Made by a program: the position numbers and the translations under genes
Shown: piece by piece, positions 11,901-21,510 of the stretch
Numbering within the stretch: the stretch's first letter is position 1
Layout of the letters: each line of letters begins with the position of its first letter
The notes under the pieces: generated by a model
What the model saw: the letters and a program-made list of their open reading frames with translations, nothing else
Told to the model about the DNA's origin: nothing
Databases searched by the model: none
Assembly: GCA_963924555.1 (NCBI GenBank)
Contig: OZ004583.1
Coordinates: forward strand, 5,241,501 to 5,305,500
Reading direction: 5' to 3'
Length of the DNA stretch: 64,000 nt
Source: Crambe crambe
Lineage: Eukaryota > Porifera > Demospongiae > Poecilosclerida > Crambeidae

Positions 11901-14900
11901 TTCTATGGTTACAACGCGGATAGCATGCGCGAAATGTATTAACTTAATGGGCGTGACGTCACATGACGTAGGCAGTTTCCAATCCTGTTCCGTGTCTAAT
12001 ATCTATGGTGAGACTAAAGTATCATACTTCATTACCGGGATCACGGCCGTTACGAAGTGTCTCACCTTCCGTAGCAGTCAAAATTTTAGTCTGGCGTTGC
12101 CAGCCCAGCTTTTCTTCTTTTTGGGGGACTATCTAGATTTCTCTGTAGTAGCCACGAATCACGAGAAGGTAGCCATCATGCATGTCACTCGGCCCCAGCC
12201 TAGCAGCAGGCAATGATATAGCTATTATGCGCGCGCATGCATTATTTTCCATGTGCTTGCTACGAAAATTAGACCTGCGGAAATTTTTTATTATAGGAAC
12301 AGCTCCGGAAATCATGAAATTTTAAACCTCCGAAAATTTATACGATTACGGTAACACTCTCTAATTAAAATATAACACACCAATTAAAATATAACACTCC
12401 CTGAGTGCCCTGTAGCTAATTTATAGCATGGCTATAATCTTAGCAACCACATAGCAACAGTAAATAAATAAATATAAATAATAAAATTAATATAATAAAT
12501 AAATAAATAAATGCATAAATGCAAATAAATAAATAAATAAATAAAGCATGAGCTATTAATTTTTTAAGAAACCATGAAATCCAAGAAATAAATTCTCCCA
12601 TAAATTTTCCATTATTAGAACAAATATTAAACAAAAAGCATATATCATATGGAACCTTTCACCTCGACAGCTGGTTCCATCTGGGTTCAGGAGATAGCCA
12701 GGAAGACAAAGACACCAGAAAGACCTTCTGTTGTTGGTGGGAATGCAGACTTGTTGACACGTGTGAGTTCCAGGGCTACACACATCTGGGGGAATGGGGG
12801 ACAGAAACAAGGGATGAAAGGAAGAGAAGTGAGTGGGCAGAGCAGAAGGGACAAGGTGGATGAAAATTGTGAGCCGAGAAGATCCCAGCCTTGTATATAC
12901 TTGGGTGGGAGAAAAGTGGGCCTGGGTGGCATGAGCCCTCGTCACTCCCTCACTGCAGTTACTTACCCACACATGAGCCTTCGTCACTCCTCTCATAACC
13001 CTCACTGCAGTTGCAGATGAAACTTCCAATGGTGTTCACACAGTATGTACTCCTAGGAGGACAGATACCACCGATGGCACACTCATCAACATCTGCAACA
13101 ATAAACAATAAAAATTATATTCAACAACAATAACAAAAACAAAAAATCAATAAAGTTGTACGATAACAAAATGACTGTGTTAAACAAGAATAACAAGAAG
13201 AAGAACAACAACAAAAACAAGAATAACAACAAAACAAGAACATTAAGAACAACAAGAACAAGAATAACAACATGATATCGATAGCAACAACTAGAACAAG
13301 AACAACAACTATGTACACAACAACAACACAATTGAGTAGTGTGATAGCATAATTATTGTACCTAATGTCTTACCAATGCAAGAGGTGCTGGGCGGGGTTG
13401 TTGGGGCGTATCCAGGACGACAGTCACACGAGAAGCTGCCAGGAGTGTTGGTGCAAGTGGTGGAGTTCAGGTCACAGTTGTGTGCCGTCAGATTGATGGA
13501 GGAATCACATTCATTTATGTCTGTTAATTACAGAACATGTGGAACCTCTGATACTCTACACAAAATAACCTCCAAAAGAGGCAACCTCTCTACAAAGGAC
13601 AAAAGGCTGGGTCCCAAGTGTGTCCATTATGTGCTCCACTATATATATAAGGATGTAATGCTATCACACATGCACACACACACACACACGCATGCACACA
13701 TGATGTCCTGTACCCACACACACGTACACATATTCTTCATTCCATAAGCAGAATATTGTCATTACATCAATGTTTGATGGCAAGACACACCTACACATAT
13801 CTGGGGGGATGGGGAGACAGGGAGACAGAAACAAGGGATGAAAGGGAGGGAAGTGAGTGGGCAGAGCAGAAGGGACAAGGTGGATGAAAATTGTGAAGCA
13901 TACATGGCCGAGAAGATCCCAGCCTTGTACTTGGGTGGGAGAAAAGTGGGCCTGGGTGGCATGAGCCCTCGTCACTCCCCTCATAAACCCTCACTGCAGT
14001 TACTTACCCACACATGAGCCCTCGTCACTCCTCTCATAACCCTCACTGCAGTTGCAGAGGAAACTACCAATGGTGTTCACACAGTATGTACTCCTAGGAG
14101 GACAGATACCACCAATGATGGCACACTCGTCAACATCTGCAACAATAAACAATAAAATTATATTCAACAACAACAAAAACAAACAAATCAGTAAAGTTAT
14201 ACGATAACAAAATGACTGTGTGAAACAAGAATAACAACAAAACAAGAACATTAAGAACAACAAGAACAAGAATAACAACATGATATAAAAGAACGATAAC
14301 AACAACTAGAACAAGAAAAACAACTATGTACACAACAACAACATGACAAAAAACAAAATAGATAAACAAAATAGATAAACAATTCCGTGGATTCTAACTA
14401 TATTTTTCACATGTGAAAGGGACCTTACTGATCCTGATTTTACAAATTCACCACTAATCATTCTCATAATTAAATCATTCTCTGTGTGCTTGTGAATCTT
14501 TGTCTGTGTTAATCTGTAACTCTTTGATGTGTTCTAGAAGTAGCTTTGGTGGTAGTGACTTGGTATAAAAAGGACAGATATAGATGAATAGAGGGTTCTT
14601 GTTTTCGTTTTTGTTTTGTGTGTCATCCTGAAACTCTACTTCTACTATTAATATTTAGCTACTGATATTTGACTTCTGCATCGCGTCCTGACAGGCGACT
14701 TTATCACAATCTCATTGTGATCAATGGAGTCATTTTGAGGGTGAGTTGACATGTTTTACTCTTATGGATTTCAGGCTCTACAATAACATTTTGTTATTAA
14801 TTAGCTGTCACAACAGGGACTGATTCAGAGATCCAGGAGTGCAGAACCCCCTCTTTTCTTTCTTTCTTTTCTTTTCTTCAACATAATTATGTGCTTTATC

Positions 14901-16684
14901 AGTACCTAGGGACACATCCTGCAGAGGAGTAGCTACCATTGAGGCACTTGCCTCAGTGAAAAATTTAGGAAATTAGTACATAGTGCCAGAGCATTGCCAG
15001 GGTTCTATCTACTGAGGTAGGTGGGGTAGAAGCTTCTACCCCAAACACTCCAGCTTCTTCCCCAAAACTTGCCTGCAGATAGTCTTTAAATTAGTATTGA
15101 GTGTAGCACTTATACACAGGGCTGGATCCAGGGGTGGGGTTGAACCCCCTTTTTGTTCCCAAGCTATTATAAAATGACAATGCAATTTGACAATTCTTAC
15201 TTAGCCATGTCTATTTTTCTTTGACAACTTGTGTTTCTCCTACATGTGTGAGCTAACTAAACTAGGAACTAATGTGGTTACTATATCATCTAAGGCTATG
15301 ATCAAAGAAAATGTATACATGACACATCTATTTTGGCTTTCACTTTCAAGGTCACACATTGGATAACTTGGTGCATACTAACTGATTTTCTTTTACGATC
15401 ACACCTGTGACCACTTCAAAGATATCTTTTGGAGCACTTTGGCTTACATTTTCAAGGTCACACGTTAGATAACTCAGTGCCTAACTGTGATTTGAGGTGT
15501 GACCTTGCATGTGTCACTTCAAGTTTGAGTAGCTACCAGTGAAGCCAACATGGGTCCTCCAAATAAATATGCTCCTTCTTGCACCTTTCCTTATGGTCCA
15601 GTGTTTGTGCTCCTAGTCCTGCAACCCCACCTATCTAAAAATCCTGGATCCAGCCCTGACACACTGCTAGCTACCAGTGACCACATTATGCATGCAAAAT
15701 TGAGATTACAAGGATAAAGGACGTGTTATAATGACATGCAGCTTGTCCACGTGGCTTACTAGTTATTCAACTATGTAGCTTGCCTCTTGATGAAAAATGG
15801 ACTAATTTGTCATCAGAACAAATCCCAAATTAGATAGAACACTGATTGCTGACTTATCAGTAAAATGATTGATTCTAGATCTCCAAAGTTTATTTAAAAA
15901 ATTGCTTTGCGCTCCGCGTGGGAGGGAGCACACCCGCTCCCCCTCGCCGTGCGTGGCCTTACAGCCAAGCGATCCACTGTACCCCCAATTTTGCCTCAGT
16001 GAAATAAAAAACCTGACTACTCCCCTGATCCTTCCCCTTCATCATGGGATACATTATCAGAATTGGACCCCTCCCTTTCCTGTATATTGAACTACATAGC
16101 TATGCAGTGTTGCAACTCTGCTTGATTTAGGTACCTACACAATCTCTCCCTGCATACAACTACACAGTGTTACAAGGTACCCACATAGATTATCTGTTGT
16201 GGTGAGTGATAAAATATGAATGGGGTGGGGGCAGTGATGGACACACTGGAGCTTGCTTTGAAGACTTTGTCTCCTGTTGCGTTTCCATGAGGGAGGAACT
16301 CCACTGAGCCTGCAAGGGTGGGCAAAGAGAGGGCAGGTGAGGGGAGGAGAGGGGAGGGGAGGAGAGGAGGGTGGGAGAAAGGGGAAGGAGGAGAGACGAA
16401 AGAGGCACATATGAGTAAAAACAAATACCCTGGAGTTTCAAGTAGCTAGCATTACTGTTTCTTGCATCACTACTTTAAGTGATGAGCCTAGCGATCATAG
16501 GTTGATAATAGATTTTACGGCAACAGCAATAAATAAATGTGACCCTAGGCTATATATAGCTAGCTAGCTAGCTAGCTAGGGGTGTAATATTATCATAGGA
16601 CATAGCTAGCTATTATCATCTAGCTAAAAACTAACCTGTCGAATGAATTCCGAACAGCAGAATGAAGTACAGACAGATCGACAT
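8844..16684 (-). CDS. NIDO-EGF single-pass membrane receptor, multi-exon
   Basis: Exons on the minus strand in order: 16684-16636 (ATG, signal peptide), 16309-16181 (start of a NIDO domain), 14136-14008, 13520-13374, 13092-12967, 12785-12663, 9867-9742, 9555-9433 (six EGF modules) and 8998-8874 or to a stop near 8844 (transmembrane). Every boundary has AG/GT signals. All EGF exons are phase 1-1 with lengths divisible by three, as in animal EGF exon shuffling. The product would be a type I surface protein: secretion signal, nidogen-like N-terminus, calcium-binding EGF chain, one membrane helix and a very short cytoplasmic tail if it ends at 8844. The second half of NIDO is not visible in the 1.9-kb intron between 16181 and 14136, so an exon may be missed or lost. 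Introns contain TIR elements, a Crypton-like relic and simple repeats. Function is unknown; adhesion or recognition is an inference from the architecture. Confidence 0.75.
9205..9415. repeat. Homopyrimidine/homopurine tract, about 200 bp
   Basis: The plus strand is almost pure C/T (ctccct/ctctcc mixtures) and sits in the intron immediately downstream of the EGF exon 9555-9433, so the transcribed strand is a long G/A run. Such tracts can form triplex structures. A shorter purine tract lies in another intron/exon flank of the same gene at about 16325-16400. Confidence 0.85.
9433..9867 (-). CDS. Two calcium-binding EGF exons of the NIDO-EGF receptor
   Basis: Exon 9867-9742 opens DLDECSTGLHNC and has the GSFTCSC and GDGITC blocks. 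Exon 9555-9433 opens DIDECSVGLDNC with GSFICRC. Each has six cysteines and the D-x-D-E-C calcium-binding start typical of cbEGF modules. Both are phase 1-1 (126 and 123 nt) with CAG acceptors and GTACGT/GTATGT donors, so they join directly in frame to each other and to the transmembrane exon. Confidence 0.85.
10140..10196. repeat. (AAAT)n/(AATA)n simple repeat
   Basis: A run of aaataaataaataaac and related units directly left of the hairpin at 10202. Confidence 0.85.
10202..10279. repeat. Perfect hairpin, 32-bp arms, 14-nt loop
   Basis: Arms 10202-10233 and 10248-10279 (starting gcccactagggctgtatctg) are exact reverse complements. The 14-nt spacer (aagcacgagggcac) partly repeats the inner arm sequence. 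It lies in an intron of the NIDO-EGF gene. Perfect arms imply recent origin or gene-conversion upkeep; a miniature fold-back element is likely. Confidence 0.9.
10350..10860 (+). pseudogene. Crypton/ZMYM-QRICH1-like (DUF3504-type) fragment
   Basis: An ATG at 10350 opens 44 codons (MAEKENEAPSTSKKPRL...) with a basic nuclear patch, ending in TAG. Beyond it, in shifted frames, come PYELLESADAASLNKWL and LYVAETRK, then TLYSLLTGLLRYCRDKSE (about 10540-10700). The order 'LL...D...L..WL..FV.ETR' then 'TLY.LL.GLLRY.R' matches the N-terminal half of the domain shared by ZMYM, QRICH1 and Crypton-type tyrosine recombinases. The catalytic recombinase half is not visible. At least two frame breaks show it is a relic. 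It sits in an intron of the NIDO-EGF gene on the opposite strand. Assignment is by motif memory. Confidence 0.6.
10949..12353. mobile_element. Composite TIR element with nested inverted repeats
   Basis: The outer ends are 'taccgtaatcatataaatttccg' (10949) and its diverged reverse complement (about 12333-12353), consistent with TA-bounded mariner-like ends. Inside is a second inverted pair of about 45 bp: 'tagacacggaacaggattgg' at about 11141 and reversed at about 11980-12000. Between them is AT-rich DNA with no transposase. Near 12087 the sequence switches to the end of the TAGTCTGGC family (matching 36568 onward for about 40 bp), so at least three insertions are layered here. ORFs in the block are chance frames. 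Confidence 0.65.
12460..12546. repeat. (AAAT)n simple repeat
   Basis: Two runs of aaataaataaata separated by 'gcataaatgc'. Confidence 0.85.
12663..13520 (-). CDS. Three EGF exons of the NIDO-EGF receptor
   Basis: Exon 13520-13374 opens DINECDSSINLTAHNC (a cbEGF with an extended first loop and GSFSCDC). Exon 13092-12967 opens DVDECAIGGIC and carries TYCVNTIGSFICNC. Exon 12785-12663 has VCSPGTHTCQQVC, FWCLCLPGY and NPDGTSC, an EGF module without the calcium-binding DxDE start. All are phase 1-1 (147, 126 and 123 nt). The middle exon is a near duplicate of 14136-14008. Just past its donor, and that of its twin, a decayed partial copy of the exon end occurs in the intron, a relic of local slippage. 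Confidence 0.85.
12780..14350. repeat. Tandem segmental duplication containing an EGF exon
   Basis: About 560 bp at 12780-13340 is repeated at about 13790-14350. Both copies hold the flanking 'gggacagaaacaagggatgaaag' intron, a DVDEC EGF exon and an upstream 'aacaacaacaagaacaagaataac' intron. The exon copies differ mainly by one codon (AIGGIC versus AIIGGIC) and a few substitutions, so the duplication is recent. Confidence 0.85.
14008..14136 (-). CDS. EGF exon (duplicate) of the NIDO-EGF receptor
   Basis: 129 nt, phase 1-1, opening DVDECAIIGGIC, with TYCVNTIGSFLCNC and SDEGSCVG at the end. CAG acceptor, GTAAGT donor. It is the paralogue of exon 13092-12967 within the segmental duplication and is intact. 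Confidence 0.85.
14370..15116. other. Intronic DNA, no recognised feature
   Basis: No NIDO, EGF or other exon could be read on the minus strand here. A T-rich 'tttctttctttcttttcttttc' patch lies near 14858. Confidence 0.4.
15117..15658. mobile_element. TIR element with CAGGGCTGGATCCAGG ends (hAT-like)
   Basis: It starts cagggctggatccagg and ends cctggatccagccctg, and the inverted match extends inward through 'ggtggggttg'. Length is 542 bp with no coding capacity, so it is non-autonomous. A CAGGG start suggests hAT, but the flanks do not show a clear 8-bp duplication, so the superfamily is unsure. Confidence 0.7.
15659..16180. other. Intronic DNA, no recognised feature
   Basis: A GC-rich tRNA-SINE-like patch (about 15905-15975, 'ctccgcgtgggagggagcacacccgctcc') is visible but has no clear promoter boxes. 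No further NIDO exon was found. Confidence 0.35.
16181..16309 (-). CDS. NIDO-domain exon (N-terminal half)
   Basis: The phase-1 exon reads VEFLPHGNATGDKVF, then SSSVSITAPTPFIFY and QQIIYV. The pattern 'F-P-G...GD', then 'SS-I..P..F', then '..IYV' is the start of the nidogen extracellular domain found in nidogen, tectorin and mucin-4-like proteins. The donor GGTACC follows after IYV, exactly where the next exon should supply the 'NxNG' block. That continuation was not found in this window. Confidence 0.7.
16636..16684 (-). CDS. First exon: start codon and signal peptide
   Basis: The ATG at 16684-16682 begins MSICLYFILLFGIHST, a short polar start followed by a hydrophobic core, as in a signal peptide. 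The exon ends ACAG before GTTAGT, in phase 1, matching the phase of the NIDO exon. No TATA box is obvious upstream. Confidence 0.7.
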
Positions 16685-16689
16685 GCCCT

Positions 16690-17824
16690 GCTTTTATGCA
16701 GGGGATTGGCTTTGTTCACTTGATCCCAGGATCTACACTAGAGATATCCTAGCCTGAAACCTGTAGGAAACTTGGTAAAGAAATTCATATAGAACACGCC
16801 ATGTTTCTGTGTTTCCTATTCAAAATCTTATGAAATAGTTATGCCGTGCCCTTGTGTATCTTACAAAAAAAAAAAAAAAAACACTGCGTTTCCTTCAAGT
16901 TTCTCTTGGAAACGCAAAGGAAATCTCTAGTGCTAGGATCTAGCATAGATTGTATAGACTACGTAACCGGGATTGGCGCCCGGTCACTCCTTATTGCGCA
17001 TGCCCGCATTAATTAATACAACATGAAAAAGACAATAATAATCAAATTTGGGTATTAAGTGTGCAGCCATTGATCCTGGTGATTTCTTTCAGGTTTTTCT
17101 TCACCTTCTTGTTCTCTGCCCGAACTATGAGTGAAGATTTTGAAGCCTCCCTATCTATTGGTCATCCCTGAGGACTATAAGGCCACTTAAAATTAATTAT
17201 TAGTTTCTCATCCTTACCACATCCTGTTTTTAATGTGGTGTGCGGGTACTTATTATTGCAGCGAGCGAGCTGACTCTCAGGTCATGACTCATTGAAACTG
17301 TAAACATATATATCTATGTCTACACTCAAAAATGCCTCAGGCGTACCATAGATGCATCAGCCGAACACGGACGACGTAACCGTGCAAATAAAAGTGGGCG
17401 CTTGTGTATAGACCACGTAACCGGGATTGGAAACGCCCCATAGCAACAATACAACAACCTGCGAGGTAATACAATCCGTGGAAGAGCTAACGTGGAGGAA
17501 TCGACCTCTCGAAGTTGACTGTTCAGAAGTAAGTCCATACACCACCTTACTCGTAAAAAAGCGAATTTTTTGCTGCTAGGACACCCATACCACTGTTTTA
17601 GCCTGTTTTGGCTTTGTGTACCTGTATCTCCTTACATGAAAGACTACTTACAGTTTCAGAGTTTAGTATACACTCTACTTCATGCCCTCATACCTAAATT
17701 GTAGTGAACTTTACATGTATTCAAGAGTTTCAGCCAATAGTTCACATTTGCTGGGTGTGTCTTTGCGTACCTTTTTTGAAAAAGTGAAGTTGTTTCTAGT
17801 GACCCCAATTTATATTCATAACAA
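16690..17824. other. Upstream intergenic DNA with short repeated GC patches
   Basis: 'gtaaccgggattgg' occurs at about 16963 and 17418. 'gattggaaac' at 17423 also matches the inner inverted repeat at about 11160. An 18-A run lies at 16865. Any promoter of the NIDO-EGF gene would be in the first few hundred bases, but nothing specific is recognisable. Confidence 0.35.
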
Positions 17825-18605
17825 CAGGGGCGTAAGAAGATGTTTTCTGGTGGGGGGGGCTGATGTATGTGTGCTGATCTGCGTGCTTGCGCATGGGAAA
17901 ATTTTTGCTGACCACGCCCACTTTCCTTAACCACACCCATTTTTGGATACCAGTGTACCATCAACTGGCTCAACAGTGCAGAGGTGTTGGAAGCAAAATT
18001 TGATTGGTCAAGCCCAAAATTGAAACATAATTCCCCAGAACACCGAAGTTCTACAGTTTGCTATACTTGAGCATCATATGTATTTAAGTTATTGATTGAT
18101 AGCCACATAATAATTAATCCCAAAATATTTTATTATTGATTGATAGCCACTTAATAATTAATCTTGTTTTTTCCAAAATATTGGTCAGGCCTGGGCCTGA
18201 CTGGCCTTACCTGTTCCACCGCCCATGCAGTGGCGTCAGTGCTTGTGATTGAGGTCTCTGAAGATGGACCAGCATCATCACTTGCAAATACAATAATTTA
18301 TAATGTACATATGCAATCTTACATCGATAGTTACCTGTATCAATTTGAGAACTGAATTGGAGCGATGAATTCTCCTCTGTGCCATAGTAGAGCCAAGCTA
18401 ACTGCTGAGTTAGGTGTTACTAATACTTAATTAACCAATGTCATCTCATTCTGTGATGTTAATACTTAGCTAGTAGGTGTTATTAATACTTAGTTGACAT
18501 GCAGCATCTATTTTGCATATACTAATGCCTATGTGCAGGTACTATCCATTTTGAGTGGGGGGGCTGAAGCCCCCCCCCCAGCCCCCCTGCTTCTTACGCC
18601 CATGT
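17825..18605. mobile_element. TIR element with GGGCGTAAGAAG ends
   Basis: The left end caggggcgtaagaag and right end cttcttacgcccatg are inverted copies, followed inside by G-rich/C-rich runs on the two sides. Flanks share 'taacaa' (left ...cataacaa, right taacaagt). It contains a 35-bp direct duplication ('attattgattgatagccac', about 18090 and 18132) and no transposase. Non-autonomous. Confidence 0.65.
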
Positions 18606-19232
18606 AACAAGTAGTTATTCCTTCATGCCCTCCACCTATGCTTTCCAAATGTGTGCATTCCCTTACTGAGAAAAAGCTCAATGATTAGAGTATATAGTTT
18701 CATTGCATTTTTAGAGTCTGTCCCTGTTCTGAATGTACACAACATTGACAAAGTTAGGAACTTGAGTAGGCCTACCCTTCCCATCTAAAATGTTGTTTTT
18801 GGTTGCTCATTTCAAATTTACTGTATTACGGCTTTGCTATATTTTAGAATTTGTGGCATTAAACCTGCGATTTCTGTTTCCAAGCTTTGCAGTGGACAGT
18901 GATTGATGTTCAAAGTCATGTACAGGATCTGAGAGCTGTACTGTTATTAAGGAATTCAGACTGCAGCATATCAACTATGACTCCACAGCCAGAACTGATT
19001 TGTGTTGTTTAGAGATTGATTCAGAATTCAAACCTTTTTCACAGCTTTTATTTTACATTAAAATGTGTACTATGGGGGTGAGGCTATTCACCTGAGGCAG
19101 CACAGATTCAAATTTAGCGGGAAAGGGTTGAGGTCGTGAACTTTGACCTATCAGTTATATAAGTTGAATGCTTTATCCTCCTTGCGTGCCTTCTTTTCCG
19201 CTTGATACAAGAAGTTATCCAAGGTACTAGAA
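18606..19232. other. No recognised gene
   Basis: AT-rich sequence downstream of the minus-strand decayed gene. Nothing was identified. Confidence 0.4.
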
Positions 19233-20390
19233 TCAATTTTTGATGCAGTTTCCAAAAAATATGGTTTCATGACCTATTTGTCCAGCTTGAACTGGTGCAC
19301 CTTCGTCCCTCCGTTTTTGTTCAAAATATTTTGGTGTGTTGGTGCCTAAGCAGCCAGGGTTGTCAAATATGATGTGCACTTCTGTTGCCCCTCTATACAT
19401 TTCACTTAATACATACCTCCTCATGATAAATCTTGAATAGTCTGCCATGGTTTTGTGACTTCCTAAAGGAGTTGTATTAATAATAAACATGCCTTCCATT
19501 AAGCAGCACTGAGGATTCCAGTCTGTAGGAAGTTGGTTTAGAAATACTGGTGGGTTGGCTGTCTTGTACCTGGTTTCTAAGCACTTAGTTGCATAACTTT
19601 TTGTACCTTTAAGTGGATCTCCATTGTGGTCACATATTGCCAATGGGAATTCTAGTAATTGTTCTCCAGGTTTTTCTATCGGCTTTCCGGAATATTGCAT
19701 CTTTTTCATCATAGCAGATATAACAAGTCTTTTGTCCTTCTCAGCTTGTGTAAGTCTCTTGCTTCTCCCAGTTTTCACGGTAAAGGTTTGTAGTCTTCTC
19801 TGCCTTCTTGGTGCTTTCACGCTTGGTGTTTTTAGGATAAAGTAGTCGATCCTATTAAAGTACTCCTTTTCACCAATCTTTCTAAAACCAAGTAAATCAT
19901 GGGATTGCTCACTTGTGGCTTGTTGTAAAGTGTATGGATTTAGTAGGCCACGATTTGTAATGTGAGCAATTCTGTTTATGTAGTCATGAGAAGGCTTCGT
20001 TAATGATCCCTTGCACTCCTTATTGATTAACATTTCATGACCCTCATCTATTGCAACTGAGTGCCATGATCTTCCACTGATATTGAGAACAAATGCTCCC
20101 TGTTGAAACATGGTTAATATTTGGAGTGGCATGGAGAGTACATCAGCTACATGCTGCGATATGAGCTTTTGATAAGTGTTGTGGTCAAAGGCAGTGAAAA
20201 TGGGTGCCATTAACTTCAAATTTGTCATGCATAGTTGTCAATCTCCACCATGAATAGCTAAGAATAGCCCAACGTATGCCAGTGCATCTTCTAAGATGAA
20301 CTGTACCCAAAACTTCCATGTGTCATCTGTGAGGGCCATTTTCCTGAAAGCCTGCAAAGTTGATTGTACTTGTTTCAACTTCGATCAGCG
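19233..20390 (-). pseudogene. C-terminal part of a multi-copy sponge/cnidarian gene family
   Basis: A 331-codon frame runs from ATG at 20228 to TGA. It contains MAPIFTAFDHNTYQKLI, SVAIDEGHEMLINKECK, PSHDYINRIAHITNRGLL and, near the end, INTTPLGSHKTMADYSRF, EVHIIFDNPG and KYFEQKRRDEG. I recognise these as blocks of a large, mostly unnamed family of proteins abundant in sponge and cnidarian genomes and probably spread by transposition. The frame continues upstream to 20390 (ALTDDTWKFWVQFILEDA) but is cut by TGA codons, one where the family has Trp. So the open part is the tail of a degraded gene, although 331 codons remain intact. Biochemical role is unknown. Confidence 0.55.
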
Positions 20391-21225
20391 TCAAGAATGA
20401 TTCGGGAAAATTATGTGAAGAAATATTGTCCAGTGAGTGTGAAATGCTTGCAATTGATCTCCACTGGGTTGATTAGAAAGTTGAGATATGTATGCACTCA
20501 ACATAGACCTGTATGTGGCTTCCCACACCTCCAGGATAAAGTTATGAGTCGACTTAAATTGGCTACAGTTTTGTATAGCTGCTAGTGGGTAGCCTGCAGA
20601 TTGTGCTAGTGCTTTCAAGCCAGCATCATAATATGGCTTTATCAATGCTACTTGATAATTTTTTAGCAAGTGCCAATCTCCTGGGTACAGAATAAGCCAT
20701 GCTAGTTCATCTCTATACTCAAACTTCAATGACTTGAGTAATTCATAAATTTTTGCATCACCTTCTACCACAAGATACCCCACAAATGTACTTTTTGTAG
20801 TGATCATGAAGCATGCTTAGGAGAGTATCCTTCCTGTCTGCCACTGCATCCATAACCTCTAAGTATGCCACATTAGACTTCTCAGTGTGTGTCACACGAA
20901 TCAGCGAAAAAAAGTCTTGAACATTCATAAATATTTTATCATTAAATTTCGAAGCAGCATGTCGTGAAAGGATAAAGTTATGCAACTCATCCTTCACATC
21001 TTTCAGACAAATTGATTCATTCCTGCTCATTCTGAAATCTTCCAGTTTCTTATCTTGAAAAGGAGGTGTGCAGACATTTCGTATTGGTATCATAAGGGAG
21101 CATTCACTAATTGAGCATTCACTAATTGAATTCTTGCCTTCCCTACCAGTACGTAGCCTGTGTTGTATTTTGAAATGTCTTGTTGCTCTCTCAGGTGAGG
21201 GAAATGATCTTTTTCTTTTAGTGAG
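20391..21225 (-). pseudogene. Middle part of the same multi-copy gene
   Basis: Minus-strand frames read RNESICLKDVKDELHNFIL, FNDKIFMNVQDFFSLIR and TEKSNVAYLEVMDAVADRKD. After a frameshift near 20790 they read VVEGDAKIYELLKSLKFEY, LILYPGDWHLLKNYQ, YYDAGLKALAQSAGYPLAAI and THNFILEVWEATYRSML. The 'GDWHLL-N-Q...PY-DAGLK-LA...GYP-AAIQ-C-QFK-TH-F--EVWEA-YR' succession is a strong family signature. It is followed downstream by the ORF at 20228-19233. Two stops and one frameshift make this a broken copy. Confidence 0.55.
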
Positions 21226-21510
21226 TGAGACACCTTGAACAGTTGAGGGTACTGATGGGTGAGTGAGTAAGACAACTGGAGTAGTCGAGAGTACTGATTG
21301 GTGAGTGAGTGAGACACCTTGAGCAGTCGAGAATACTGATGGGTGTGTGAGTGAGACACCTTGAGCAGTCGAGAGTACTGATGGGTGTGTGAGTGAGACA
21401 CCTTGAGCAGTCGAGAGTGCTGATGGGTGGGTGAGTGAGACAACTGGAGTGGTTGAGAGTACTGATTGGTGAGTGAGTGAGACACCTTGAGCAGTCGAGA
21501 GTACTATAAC
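21225..21510 (-). repeat. In-frame 42-bp minisatellite, about seven units
   Basis: Each unit (for example 'gagcagtcgagagtactgatgggtgtgtgagtgagacacctt' read in pieces on the plus strand) encodes 14 residues of the form VLSTAQGVSLTHPS. There are seven copies with single-residue variation, including an alternative TTPVV version twice. The array lies in an open 297-codon frame and joins the tail of one gene copy (21530-21980) to the middle of another. Confidence 0.85.

Noticed and set aside
13086-13331. Minus-strand frame rich in Cys/Leu/Phe that looks like a membrane protein
   Set aside because: It is the translation of an 'aacaacaagaac' simple-sequence intron of the EGF gene.
15905-15975. tRNA-derived SINE or tRNA gene
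   Set aside because: GC-rich patch without recognisable A and B boxes or cloverleaf.
16700-16760. Core promoter of the NIDO-EGF gene
   Set aside because: No TATA, initiator or other element could be supported from sequence alone.
21090-21485. 131-codon minus-strand frame with SHSLTHQYSRLLKV repeats
   Set aside because: Alternative frame of the 42-bp minisatellite; the frame continuous with flanking family sequence was preferred.
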